A program made the translations under genes and the position numbers. Below, one piece after another: positions 47,718-56,113 of a stretch of DNA of 64,000 nt. The stretch's first letter is position 1, and every line of letters starts with the position of its first letter. This DNA comes from Kiritimatiellia bacterium (GTDB taxonomy: Bacteria > Verrucomicrobiota > Kiritimatiellia > CAIVKH01): positions 37,465 through 101,464 of the forward strand of contig JAMLJG010000009.1 in the NCBI GenBank assembly GCA_023953695.1, given 5' to 3'. The notes under the pieces were generated by a model that was not told where the DNA came from, searched no databases, and was given only the letters and a program-made list of their open reading frames with translations.

Positions 47718-48308
47718 CTACAGCATCCCCTTGCTCGAGGGAACCCCTTTAATGCGCGGATTCAACGTCGCCGCCGCCAACAGCGCCTTTGCAACGCCCT
47801 TGAAAACACTCTCCAACGCATGATGCGGCTCCTGCCCATACTGCTGCGCAATATGCAGATTCATCCGCCCCTGCGTCACAAACCCGCGGAAAAACTCCTC
47901 CATCAAATCCACATCAAAATCGCGAATCTTCCGCTTCTTCGTCGCCAGCGAATACACCAAATATGGACGCCCCCCCAAATCCATCGCCACCTGACACAGC
48001 GCCTCATCCATCGGAACCAAACTCCACCCGTAGCGCGCAATCCCCTTCCGATCCCCCAACGCCACATTCAGCGCCTCGCCCAACGCCAGCCCCACATCCT
48101 CCACCGTGTGGTGATAATCCACCTCCAAATCCCCCTTCGCCCTCACATTCAAATCCAACAGCGCATGCTTCGCCAACAAATCCAACATGTGATCCAGAAA
48201 CGCAATGCCCGTCCGATTCCGATACACCCCCGACCCATCCAGATTCAACTCCAGGACAATATCCGTTTCCTTCGTCTTGCGAACAATTCTAGCCGTGCGT
48301 TTTTTCAT
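47718..48308 (-). CDS. hisB: Imidazoleglycerol-phosphate dehydratase
   Basis: A 196-residue monofunctional HisB. Metal-binding motifs FLDHMLDLLAKHALLDL, DYHHTVEDVGLALGEAL and EPHHALESVFKGVAKAL are intact. ATG 48308 (MKKRTARIVRKTKETD) is the family-like start. First gene of hisB-hisH-hisA. The divergent CYTH gene begins 47 bp away. Confidence 0.95.
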   Translation of the reverse strand: MKKRTARIVRKTKETDIVLELNLDGSGVYRNRTGIAFLDHMLDLLAKHALLDLNVRAKGDLEVDYHHTVEDVGLALGEALNVALGDRKGIARYGWSLVPMDEALCQVAMDLGGRPYLVYSLATKKRKIRDFDVDLMEEFFRGFVTQGRMNLHIAQQYGQEPHHALESVFKGVAKALLAAATLNPRIKGVPSSKGML

Positions 48309-48355
48309 AACCGCGCTAGAATACCGAAGTTCACCCCATCGCCAAGCCCGAACGC

Positions 48356-48832
48356 ATGAACCAGGAAATCGAACGCAAATTTCTCGTCCGCAACGACGCC
48401 TGGCGCGCACACACCACCGCCATCCGCCCCATCCGCCAAGGCTACCTCTGCGCCGATCCCCACCGCTCCGTCCGCATCCGCATCGCCGGCGCCGACGCCT
48501 GGCTCACCATCAAAGGCGCAACCCAAGGCATCGCCCGCACGGAATACGAATACCCCATCCCCCACGACCACGCCCTCGACATCCTCAACCACCTCTGCAC
48601 CACCGGCGAAATCAATAAAACCCGACACCTCGTCCCCCACGGAACACTCATGTTCGAAATAGACATCTTCCACGGAAAAAACGAAGGCCTCACCCTCGCC
48701 GAAATCGAACTCCCCACCCCCGACACCCCCATCCAACTCCCCCCCTGGATCGGCCAAGAAGTCACCGGCGACCCACGCTACTTCAACGCCTACCTCGCGC
48801 GCCACCCCTTCACCACCTGGCCCACCACCTAA
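48356..48832 (+). CDS. CYTH domain protein (triphosphate tunnel metalloenzyme)
   Basis: A 158-residue single CYTH domain with signature EIERKFLVRNDAW, basic tunnel residues RSVRIRIAGADAWLTIKG and acidic FEIDIFHGKNEGLTLAEIELP. Bacterial relatives hydrolyse inorganic triphosphate. Divergent from hisB. Confidence 0.9.
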   Translation: MNQEIERKFLVRNDAWRAHTTAIRPIRQGYLCADPHRSVRIRIAGADAWLTIKGATQGIARTEYEYPIPHDHALDILNHLCTTGEINKTRHLVPHGTLMFEIDIFHGKNEGLTLAEIELPTPDTPIQLPPWIGQEVTGDPRYFNAYLARHPFTTWPTT

Positions 48833-48887
48833 CCCCCAGCGCAAGACCCTTCACGCCCGCGCAAAAAAACGCTACGCTTCCCACCCC

Positions 48888-50296
48888 ATGCGAACTCGAG
48901 ACAGTTTCGACGCCAAGACCAGCCTCGTCGCCGTGCTAGCCGATGCACTCGCGATCTTCAGCGGCTTCCTCCTCGCCGTCTGGATCCGCTTCGACTCCGG
49001 CTGGCTCGAAGTCACCCGCGGCCACCCCCCCCGCGGCATGTACCTCTACGCCGCCATCGTCGTCACCATCCTCATCCTCTTCATCTTCCGCTCCCTCCGC
49101 CTCTATGAACGCCCCCAATACGGCCACTTCATAGACAAAATCCCCCGCATCGTCCGCGCCTGCGGCCTCGGCATCCTCCTCGCCATGGTCCTCGCCTTCA
49201 TCATCCAGGTAGACCCCCCCTTCTCCCGACTCGCCACCGGCATCGCCATGATCAGCGTCACCCTCCTCGTCGTCCTCGAACGAAACATCCTCTTCCAATG
49301 CGAACGGCACTGGGCCAAATATCAAGCCGCCAAACGCCGCGTCATCCTCCTCGGCGCCGGCCCCATCGCCGTCCAACTCCGCGACAAACTCGAAAGCGAA
49401 CCCCGCCGCCGCTGCCGCGTCATCGCCTGCCTCCCCCTCCCCGGCGAAGCCCCCGCCGCCGAACTCCCCGCCGAACTCCTCCAACACACCCTCGAAGACC
49501 TCCCCACCCTCCTCGAAAAAGACCCCGTAGACGTCGTCGCCCTCTCCCGCTCCTCCGCACTCCCCCAAAAAGACCTCGTCGAAATCATGCTCCACTGCGA
49601 GAAAAACCTCGCCGACTTCCTCCTCGTCCCCGACCTCTTCCGCCTCATGACCACCAAAGTGGACATGCAAAACATAGACGGCATCCCCCTCCTCGGCATC
49701 GGCAAATGGCCCCTCGACCACTTCTGGAACCGCCGCATCAAACGCGCCGAAGACATCCTCGGCTCCCTCATCGGCCTAACCCTCTCCCTCCCCATCATCG
49801 CCATCGCCGCCCTCGCCATCAAACGCAGCTCCCCCGGCCCCGTCTTCTACAAACAAGAACGCTGCGGCGAAAAGGGTCGCGTCTTCCCCCTCTACAAACT
49901 CCGCACCATGCGCGTAGACGCCGAATCCCAAACCGGCCCCGTCTGGACCTCCCCCAACGACCCCCGCCGCACCCCCATCGGCGCCCTCCTCCGCCGCCTC
50001 AACATAGACGAACTCCCACAATTTTGGAACGTCCTCAAAGGCGAAATGAGCCTCGTCGGCCCGCGCCCCGAACGCCCCTTCTTCGTCGAACAATTCAAAG
50101 ACGACATCAGCCGCTACATGTGGCGACACGTCCACAAACCCGGCGTCACCGGCTGGGCCCAGGTCAACGGCTACCGCGGCCAAACCGACCTCACCAAACG
50201 CATCGAACTCGACCTCTGGTATCTCGAACACTGGTCCCTCGCCCTCGACTTCAAAATCCCCTCTGCACCCTCTTCGCCCGAAAAAACGCCTACTAA
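48888..50296 (+). CDS. Undecaprenyl-phosphate sugar-phosphate transferase (frameshift near 3' end)
   Basis: A WcaJ/EpsL-type polyisoprenyl-phosphate hexose-1-phosphate transferase. Four N-terminal TM helices, a CoA-binding-like middle domain ([18 protein letters not shown]), and the catalytic domain with [46 protein letters not shown] and [16 protein letters not shown]. After LALDFKI the frame shifts. The expected ending [15 protein letters not shown] is encoded one frame over (stop 50294-50296), so a C is probably missing from the C-run 50258-50261. As read, the frame runs on to 50504 as low-complexity sequence. Confidence 0.88.
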
Positions 50297-50401
50297 CCCC
50301 CCGCCCCCATCCACCACAACCGCACAAAGCCACCTCAGCACCCCACCCCCCGTCCATAATCTATCGCCAATCAACACACTCAGCCTTACCGCCCCCCCAT
50401 T

Positions 50402-51022
50402 CGCTACGCTACCGCCAACGAAAGTGCGGCCAATATCACTGTTAGGAGGAAGAACGCGAAGAATCTGCTTATTTTTCTGCTGCTGGCAGCACTCGCATGG
50501 CTGATTTGGCAGCAGTACACAAGAAAGCCGGATGTCATTAGAAACCCGGATGTCATTACCTACACCATCACAAAAGTTCCTGCCGAAAAATACGGCACGT
50601 CTCTTCGGCTGATCACCGACAGTCTTCTCGGACCTCTCGATACCAAAGCGCCAAATCCAATCGCAGAACTTACGAAACTTTCCGCCACAGCGGATGCCGA
50701 TCTGCGCAACGGACGAATATCCACACAAGACCGTGACGTCATAACGCGCCTCTGCCATTCCCTAGAATCTCTAAACAATGAGCGCGAACGGTATGAGACG
50801 GAATATGGAGGTATTTTGAACCGGAGATACGATTCCTTTAAGGGGCCTTCCGGCCGCGAGGCGAAAAGACAGTTTTTCCTTGATGACCTTCTCCGCAAAT
50901 GGGTTGCCACAGTTCAATCGCATCGCCTGAAGATATCTCCAGACCTCGGCTATCTTCGCGATCGGGAGCGACAATGGCAGCACGATGAAGAACTCCGAGC
51001 AACGCCTCCGACCGCACAGTGA
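50402..51022 (+). CDS. Orphan membrane-anchored hypothetical (no clear start codon)
   Basis: A continuous frame with real coding character: an N-terminal TM helix (KNLLIFLLLAALAWLIWQQY), then ~160 soluble residues ending at a TGA (51020-51022), with a charged C-terminal half (EAKRQFFLDDLLRKWVATVQ). The first ATG, GTG or TTG is missing near the expected start although AGGAGG occurs at 50444. The gene may be truncated, frameshifted or use a rare start. Lower GC and more varied codons than neighbours suggest it was acquired. No family recognised. Confidence 0.5.
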   Translation, partial: RYATANESAANITVRRKNAKNLLIFLLLAALAWLIWQQYTRKPDVIRNPDVITYTITKVPAEKYGTSLRLITDSLLGPLDTKAPNPIAELTKLSATADADLRNGRISTQDRDVITRLCHSLESLNNERERYETEYGGILNRRYDSFKGPSGREAKRQFFLDDLLRKWVATVQSHRLKISPDLGYLRDRERQWQHDEELRATPPTAQ

Positions 51023-51112
51023 TTCGCTGCACGGCTCACTGCCGGTCAAGGCTGACATTCGCAGAAAAGGCACAACCCTGACACGGCATTACCATGGTAG
51101 TGCTTTGCGGAT

Positions 51113-51349
51113 ATGAAGACCGCCATATCGGTTCCAGACGATGTATTTGCCCGCGCTGATAGATTTGCTCGCCGCCACAAAATCTCTCGCAGCGCGGTAT
51201 TTTCTGCTGCCGCCGAGGAGTACGTGCAACACCACCAACGCGAGGGCGTTACTGAGCGTCTTAATGCGATATACGCGAAGGAGAATTCCACCCTTGATCC
51301 CATGCTGTCGAAATTGCAATCGCCCAGCCTATCTTCGGGATCATGGTAA
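51113..51349 (+). CDS. Ribbon-helix-helix antitoxin (MazE-type)
   Basis: A 78-residue protein starting MKTAISVPDDVFARADRFAR, a ribbon-helix-helix DNA-binding opening, with a C-terminal segment that would bind toxin. Its TAA overlaps the next gene's ATG (TAATG). It pairs with a PemK/MazF toxin downstream and likely autoregulates the operon. Confidence 0.85.
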   Translation: MKTAISVPDDVFARADRFARRHKISRSAVFSAAAEEYVQHHQREGVTERLNAIYAKENSTLDPMLSKLQSPSLSSGSW

Positions 51350-51687
51350 TGAAACGAGGTGAAATATGGTGGGCATCTCTTGGCGAGCCGGAAGCCTCTG
51401 AGCTGGGATACAGGCGACCCGTTCTGGTGATTCAATCTGACGAGTTCAACCAAAGCGCAATTCGCACCGTGATCTGTGCCGCGATCTCGTCCAATCTTAA
51501 TTTGGCTACAGCTCCGGAAAATGTTCGCATTTCATCTCGCAGCTCCGGCCTTCCCAAGCCATCCGTGGTCAATGCATCTCAACTCATAACCATGGACAAA
51601 TCAGTGCTAACGAAACGCGTCAAAAGCCTGGATATCCAGAACATGAATCAGGTGGAAGACGGATTGAGAATGGTACTGAAGATATAA
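51349..51687 (+). CDS. MazF/PemK family endoribonuclease toxin
   Basis: A 112-residue type II toxin. MKRGEIWWASLGEPEASELGYRRPVLVIQSDEFN matches the PemK/MazF N-terminus, and NASQLITMDKSVLTKRV carries the conserved late motif. Predicted to cut mRNA. ATG 51349 is taken; an in-frame ATG at 51343 is possible. Confidence 0.9.
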   Translation: MKRGEIWWASLGEPEASELGYRRPVLVIQSDEFNQSAIRTVICAAISSNLNLATAPENVRISSRSSGLPKPSVVNASQLITMDKSVLTKRVKSLDIQNMNQVEDGLRMVLKI

Positions 51688-52177
51688 TGAGCTCGCGGAG
51701 TCAGGCATTCACTATTGATTCCGCTGACCCCCCCCCTCTTCTTCAAGTAGAGAAGCGAGTGCCCACGGATTCGCACGCTAAAGCGCCGTAGGTTTCTCGG
51801 GATGCCCGTGGGGCGAGTCGTCCGGCGCGGTATTCGTTATGATCACGTGTCTATGCTTCCCCCCTCGGACCTTTGGGCTGGCTTTTCATGCCATCGCCCA
51901 TTGATTTGCATTGATCGCATCGTTCGCACGTGATTCCCAGATCATCCGGCGCGCCCACCGCTTGATATTGCACGCCACACCGATCAAATAGTTTTGCAGG
52001 CCAGGGTGGCCGGGGTCAGGTTGGTTCATGGTTGTGGTCATAGCTTTTTCACTATCAGCCAAATCCCAACACTGTCTGCTTCTTCGGGGGAGGCCCACAC
52101 CCGCGACGGGTTCGCCGTCCGGTGAGGCGGAACGTTAGCCCTCGACAAATGCATATACGTATGCCATATTGATATGC
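51688..52177. other. Gene-poor spacer of the accessory island
   Basis: Between MazF and VapB. It holds a transposase scrap (51886-52041, minus), a bulged stem-loop at 52093-52128 followed by GTTAGCC (52134-52140), and the VapBC operator region. Nothing else coding is supported. The inverted GCGCCG/CGGCGC near 51782 and 51815 may be chance. Confidence 0.5.
51886..52041 (-). mobile_element. Transposase C-terminal remnant
   Basis: About 50 residues containing HPGLQNYLIGVACNIKRWAR, which resembles the C-terminal end of IS5/IS1182-type DDE transposases (the Ala-x-N-Lys-Arg stretch). The rest of the gene is missing. Similarity is by eye and modest. Confidence 0.4.
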
Positions 52178-52179
52178 AT
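52149..52179. promoter_or_regulatory. Inverted repeat at the vapB start (operator)
   Basis: ATGCATA (52149-52155) and TATGCAT (52173-52179) form inverted arms, with a nested GCATA-TACG-TATGC (52151-52164). The right arm overlaps the vapB start codon. Autoregulation by the VapB or VapBC complex is the usual role of such sites. Confidence 0.55.
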
Positions 52180-52369
52180 GAGAACAACATTGATCATCAA
52201 AGATGACGTCCTGTCAAAAGCATCGGCGTTGACCGGCGTTAAAGAAAAAACCGCTCTCGTTCACCTGGGACTCGAAGCCCTCATTGCCAGGGCTAGCGCC
52301 TCGCGGTTGGCCAAGCTCGGTGGCACCGAGAAAAAAGCCACTAACATCCCCCGCCGCAGGAACAAATAA
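52178..52369 (+). CDS. vapB: VapB-type antitoxin
   Basis: A 63-residue antitoxin starting MRTTLIIKDDVLSKASALTG, matching the VapB (Arc/MetJ-like) N-terminus with a basic tail (KKATNIPRRRNK). The frame could extend to TTG 52169, but the ATG at 52178 is the typical VapB start. Its stop directly abuts vapC. Confidence 0.85.
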   Translation: MRTTLIIKDDVLSKASALTGVKEKTALVHLGLEALIARASASRLAKLGGTEKKATNIPRRRNK

Positions 52370-52726
52370 ATGATCCTTGTCGACACCTCGGTATGGATCG
52401 ATCACCTGCGCGAAGGCAACCGAGTGCTCGCAAAACTGTTAACGGATGGCGATGTGCTCTGCCATCCTTTTATCATTGGTGAAGTAGCCTGTGGACACTT
52501 ACGGCAGCGGAGAGAAATCATCGCCCTTCTCCACACACTACCTTCACTTGATCGAGTGTCCGATGATGAAGCTCTGTTCTTTATCGAAAAGCACCGATTG
52601 TATGGCAAGGGAATAGGACTGATTGACATACATTTACTCGCATCATGTTCAATTGGCAGTTGCCAACTATGGACAAAGGACAAGAGATTATTGAGGATCG
52701 CCGATAACATGGGAATAAGCATATAA
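52370..52726 (+). CDS. vapC: VapC PIN-domain ribonuclease toxin
   Basis: A 118-residue PIN domain: first acidic residue in MILVDTSVWIDHLR, Glu in FIIGEVACGHL, Asp in GIGLIDIHLLASC and a C-terminal WTKDKRL. Metal-dependent RNase of type II toxin-antitoxin systems. It contains GTCGAC and ATCGAT within 24 bp, sites absent from the core of this window, which supports acquisition from elsewhere. Confidence 0.92.
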   Translation: MILVDTSVWIDHLREGNRVLAKLLTDGDVLCHPFIIGEVACGHLRQRREIIALLHTLPSLDRVSDDEALFFIEKHRLYGKGIGLIDIHLLASCSIGSCQLWTKDKRLLRIADNMGISI

Positions 52727-52749
52727 GAGGGCTAATCGGGTCGCCCCGA

Positions 52750-52767
52750 CTAACCCGTCAGGGTTAG
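52750..52767. repeat. Hairpin downstream of vapC
   Basis: Seven-bp perfect stem with a GTCA loop, 24 bp after the vapC stop, not followed by a T tract. It may be an RNA-stabilising or weak termination structure, or part of a recombination site. Confidence 0.5.
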
Positions 52768-53266
52768 CCGAGGACTCCCACACCACCGCGCGCGCGGGAA
52801 GAAGGCCAACACGGCGATCATGATCACCGCGCGGCGGATGTGTCAGATCATCTTTTGCGTGCTTCACGAGAAGCGTCCTTATCAGGCGCGCCCGTGGAGT
52901 CGGAATGTCCCCGGCTGCTCTCAGAAAGGACGGACGGAGCGCGTCGCATAAGCGGCGACGCTTGCGTCTTGGGTCAGAGTAGAGAGCCGGGGATCTGAAG
53001 CTATAGCCCGCACAAGAGCGCGAAGAGAAGTCTGATCACGGAATCTGCTACGGCCTCATTGAGCAGCAAAGAAACGAGGAGAAAGAGAAAGAACAACACG
53101 CCGCGTTATATCCGTTGACTCGGCCCTTCAGAGAGGTTCGCACATAGCTGCAACTCTCGCTTGCTTGCCTGTCGCTTTCTGTCTGTGGTGTTCCGATAGG
53201 CGCTGACCGCGCGATGCACGTTCGTTCGACTTCCCCTACCCACACCGCCCCGCAAAATCTTCCTCA

Positions 53267-53296
53267 AAAGGTAGGGCGGCTTGGCTCAAGGCGCCG
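53267..53296. repeat. REP-like repeat, third copy
   Basis: AAAGGTAGGGCGGCTTGGCT then CAAGGCGCCG, nearly identical to the copy at 27260. Located 80 bp upstream of upp. Confidence 0.7.
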
Positions 53297-53375
53297 TCAA
53301 CGGCTCTGATCAAACGCAATCGCGAACCGAGGATTTTATTTGCGGCCGCGACCCCGTAAAGGGTATAGCCAGCGC

Positions 53376-53989
53376 ATGGAGCACGTCGTTCAAATCCAAC
53401 ACCCGCTCGTCAAGCACCACCTCGCCCGCCTGCGCGACCAATCAACGCCCAGCGCCGAGTTCCGACAAATCGTCAACCGCCTCGCCACCTTCGTCACGAA
53501 GCCACAACCGATCTCGCCCTTCGCCCCAATCTCCATCGAAACCCCACTCACCGCGGCCGCCTGCAGCCAACTCTCTCAACGTATCGGCATCGTCCCCATC
53601 CTCCGCGCCGGACTCGGTCGAACCCGTCTCAACCTCATCCCCCGATGCCGAAGTCTGGCACCTCGACTTACCGCGACGAAAAGACACCGCCCGTCGAATA
53701 CTACAAGAAGCTTCCCGACCACGGCGCTGTGGATGTCGCCCTTCGTGCTCGACCCCATGCTCGCCACCGGCGGATCGGCCGTCGCCGCGCTCAGTGCGGA
53801 GAAGAGTTGGGGCGCACAATCCGTCAGCTCCTCCATCCTCGGTGCGCCTGAAGGCATCGCGGCCATGAAAGCCGCGCACCCCGACACTCTATCTCTCTGT
53901 GCGATTGACTCGCACCTCAACGAGCGCGGCTTCATCGTCCCCGGTCTCGGGCGACGGGCGATCGAACCTTCAACGCACGCGCGAACTGA
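53376..53989 (+). pseudogene. upp: Uracil phosphoribosyltransferase (multiple frameshifts)
   Basis: Pieces of Upp lie in order but in different frames: MEHVVQIQHPLVKHHLARLR, then ISIETPLTAAACSQLSQRIG, IVPILRAGLG, YRDEKT, EYYKKLPDHGAVD, FVLDPMLATGGSAVAAL (PRPP loop) and CAIDSHLNERGFIVPGLG, ending at a TGA 53987-53989. Each piece is well conserved, and the breaks are small insertions or deletions rather than stops or substitutions. This is more likely consensus error than decay. Upp salvages uracil to UMP. Confidence 0.8.
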
Positions 53990-56113
53990 CTCGCGCCGCT
54001 CAATCCACCCAACCACAACGCGATCCGTCTGCCCATCCAGCGAACTCACAACTATCTCGTGCCGACTCCTGCCCGGCGCCCACGCCATTCGCTCATTCTC
54101 TCCCGCGCCGGCAGGCGGAGTCGACAAACCACACCCCGGCTGTGTGGAAGCCAACGCAATTTGCTGCTGCGCGAAAAATCCATCCATCAACTTGAAGCGC
54201 GCCCCATCGCCGCGCGGTGATCCGCAATCCCGGCTTTCTCCGCCTGCAAGAATGCTGCGACCGGTGGCGGCCACTGCGCCTCGCGCCGCGCGCATGCACG
54301 GAACAGTCGGAAATGGCGTCACATCGGCGATACCAACCGGGCAGCGTCGTCCGGCCACTGCAATGCGGCTGACCCGAAACCGCGCAATACTTCGCGCTCG
54401 CGAACACCTGCCGGACGCGGCAAACCACGGGCGCATCGATTGTCCGAATAGATCCGCCGGGAATGTCCCACGCGATCAGGCGCCGCCGCGACCTTTCCCA
54501 CCAGGCTCGGCGAGCCCATACCCATCCGCATTCCCCACCCACACGCCCACCACAATTCCCGGATTAGGCCACCGTCCACGAGACGCGAAATCCCGACGAG
54601 GTGCCCGTCTTCCATGCAACCTGCGGCAACCGCACATCCGCCATGTGCCCCACCGCATCCAATGCCCGTTCATCGCCGCTGAGGATGTCAGACAATCGCC
54701 ACGCCGCTCCTTCCGAAACAGCCGCTTTCCCGCCACCACCGGACATCCTCTCCAGCGCACAGGCAGGAGTTCGCCGCCTGCGCCAAACACGCATACGCAT
54801 TCGCCAAATCGAGCAGTCGCACACCTCCATTCCCCAATACCAAACCCAGCCCATACGCTCTTGCCCGCGCCGCAAGGTCGAAAATCCGAGATCGCGGAGC
54901 GAACGATAAAACCGCGGCTGGCCCATGCTCTCCACCAAACTCACCGCAGGCATGTTCAGCGACAGAATCAGCGACCTGCGCGCGCTCACCACGCCGTGAA
55001 ACGACCCATCGAAATTCGCCGGATCATAACCGCAAACGCGCGCGGCACATCCGCCTGCGCCATCATCGGCGTGAGCACACCGCGATCAAAGGCCTCGCAA
55101 TAGCAAACGGTTTCAATGTGGAACCCGCCGAGCGCTCGGCCAATGCGCCGTTCACCTGCCCGCGCGCCACGGATCGAAATAGTCCGGCGCGCCCGCCAGC
55201 GCCCGAATCGCGCCGGTCTTCACCTCGATCACCACCACCGCGCCCGCCGTCACTCTCGAACGCAGCTCGCGATGTGCTGGGCCAACGCGCTCGGCCATCT
55301 TCTGCAGCCCAGCGTCGAGTGTTGTTCGAATATGCGCCCGACCCGACACCGTACGCGCTACCACCGCATCGCAAATGCAAGGCTTCAAAGGGGCGCGTGG
55401 CGTGCGCAGCACAATCTTCTGCGCCGCCGCATGCGCTGCTCCGGGCGAAATCATCCCGCGCCGCTCCATCCGATCCAACACGTAGTGCCGCTTCAAGGCC
55501 CGCGCGAGATGGCGATCCGGCCGCAAGCGCGAGGGCGACTGAGGCAAACCCGCGAGCAGCGCAGCTCGGCCAAACTCAGTCGCGCGCCCGCTTTCCAAAG
55601 TATCGCTCCGCCGCAACCCGATCCCCACCTGATTCCCGCCAAAAGGCGCGCGGTTCAGAGCCGCTTTATGATTTCGGCGCTTATCCACCACGCGCTCCAT
55701 CTGCAATGCGCGGAAGGCCTCGATCGCCTTCGTCCACAACGTCCGCGGGCGCGGCTCGATCAAGCGAATCACCTGCGTCGAAAGCGTGGACGCGCCAGAA
55801 AAGACGCGCCCTTGCTGATGTTCTGAATCATCGCGCGCGCAATCGCAATCGGATCCACTCCGGGTGCGACCACCGCACCGCTCGTCTTCCGCCGCGACAA
55901 TCGCGCGCACAATCCAATCCTCGTCGCGCGGAACGTATGTCGGCCGCCCGTCTTCGTCACCCGGCCCCAACACAACGCGCATCGCTGCCCGTCGCGTTCA
56001 ATCAAGTAGCCGCCGGAGAATGCGACAAGCGCTCGCGCGGGAACGGAAACGCGACCCACGCGACGGCGAAACAGGCCGCCGCCAAACCGCATCGCGATGA
56101 GCCGCTTGATCAT
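53990..56113 (-). pseudogene. pbpC: Penicillin-binding protein 1C (multiple frameshifts)
   Basis: Starts at ATG 56113 (MIKRLIAMRFGGGLF), overlapping the alpha-2-macroglobulin stop by ATGA. Ordered fragments in several frames: glycosyltransferase 51 (VRAIVAAEDER, SGASTLSTQVIRLIEPRPRT), transpeptidase SLNMPAVSLVESMG and KTGTSSGFR, then a C-terminal BiPBP-like part (GVWFVDSA, APGRSRHEIVVSSLDG). The exact 3' end is unresolved, close to the convergent upp end. The pbpC/alpha-2-macroglobulin pair is conserved in many Gram-negatives for envelope defence and repair. Confidence 0.75.

Larger units (their letters stand above)
52727..53375. other. Non-coding stretch after vapBC
   Basis: About 650 bp without a credible gene. 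It begins with GGCTAAT...GTTAGCC (52730-52769) enclosing a perfect hairpin CTAACCC-GTCA-GGGTTAG (52750-52767), and contains a REP-like repeat near its end. The middle shows only chance ORFs. Confidence 0.5.

Noticed and set aside
51782..51830. GCGCCG/CGGCGC inverted arms as an attC site
   Set aside because: Core boxes do not fit RYYYAAC/GTTRRRY and the arms are short; chance is likely in GC-rich DNA.
53340..55103. Plus-strand ORF of 587 codons covering upp and beyond
   Set aside because: Only its first third contains Upp pieces; the rest is antisense to pbpC. It results from indels joining frames.
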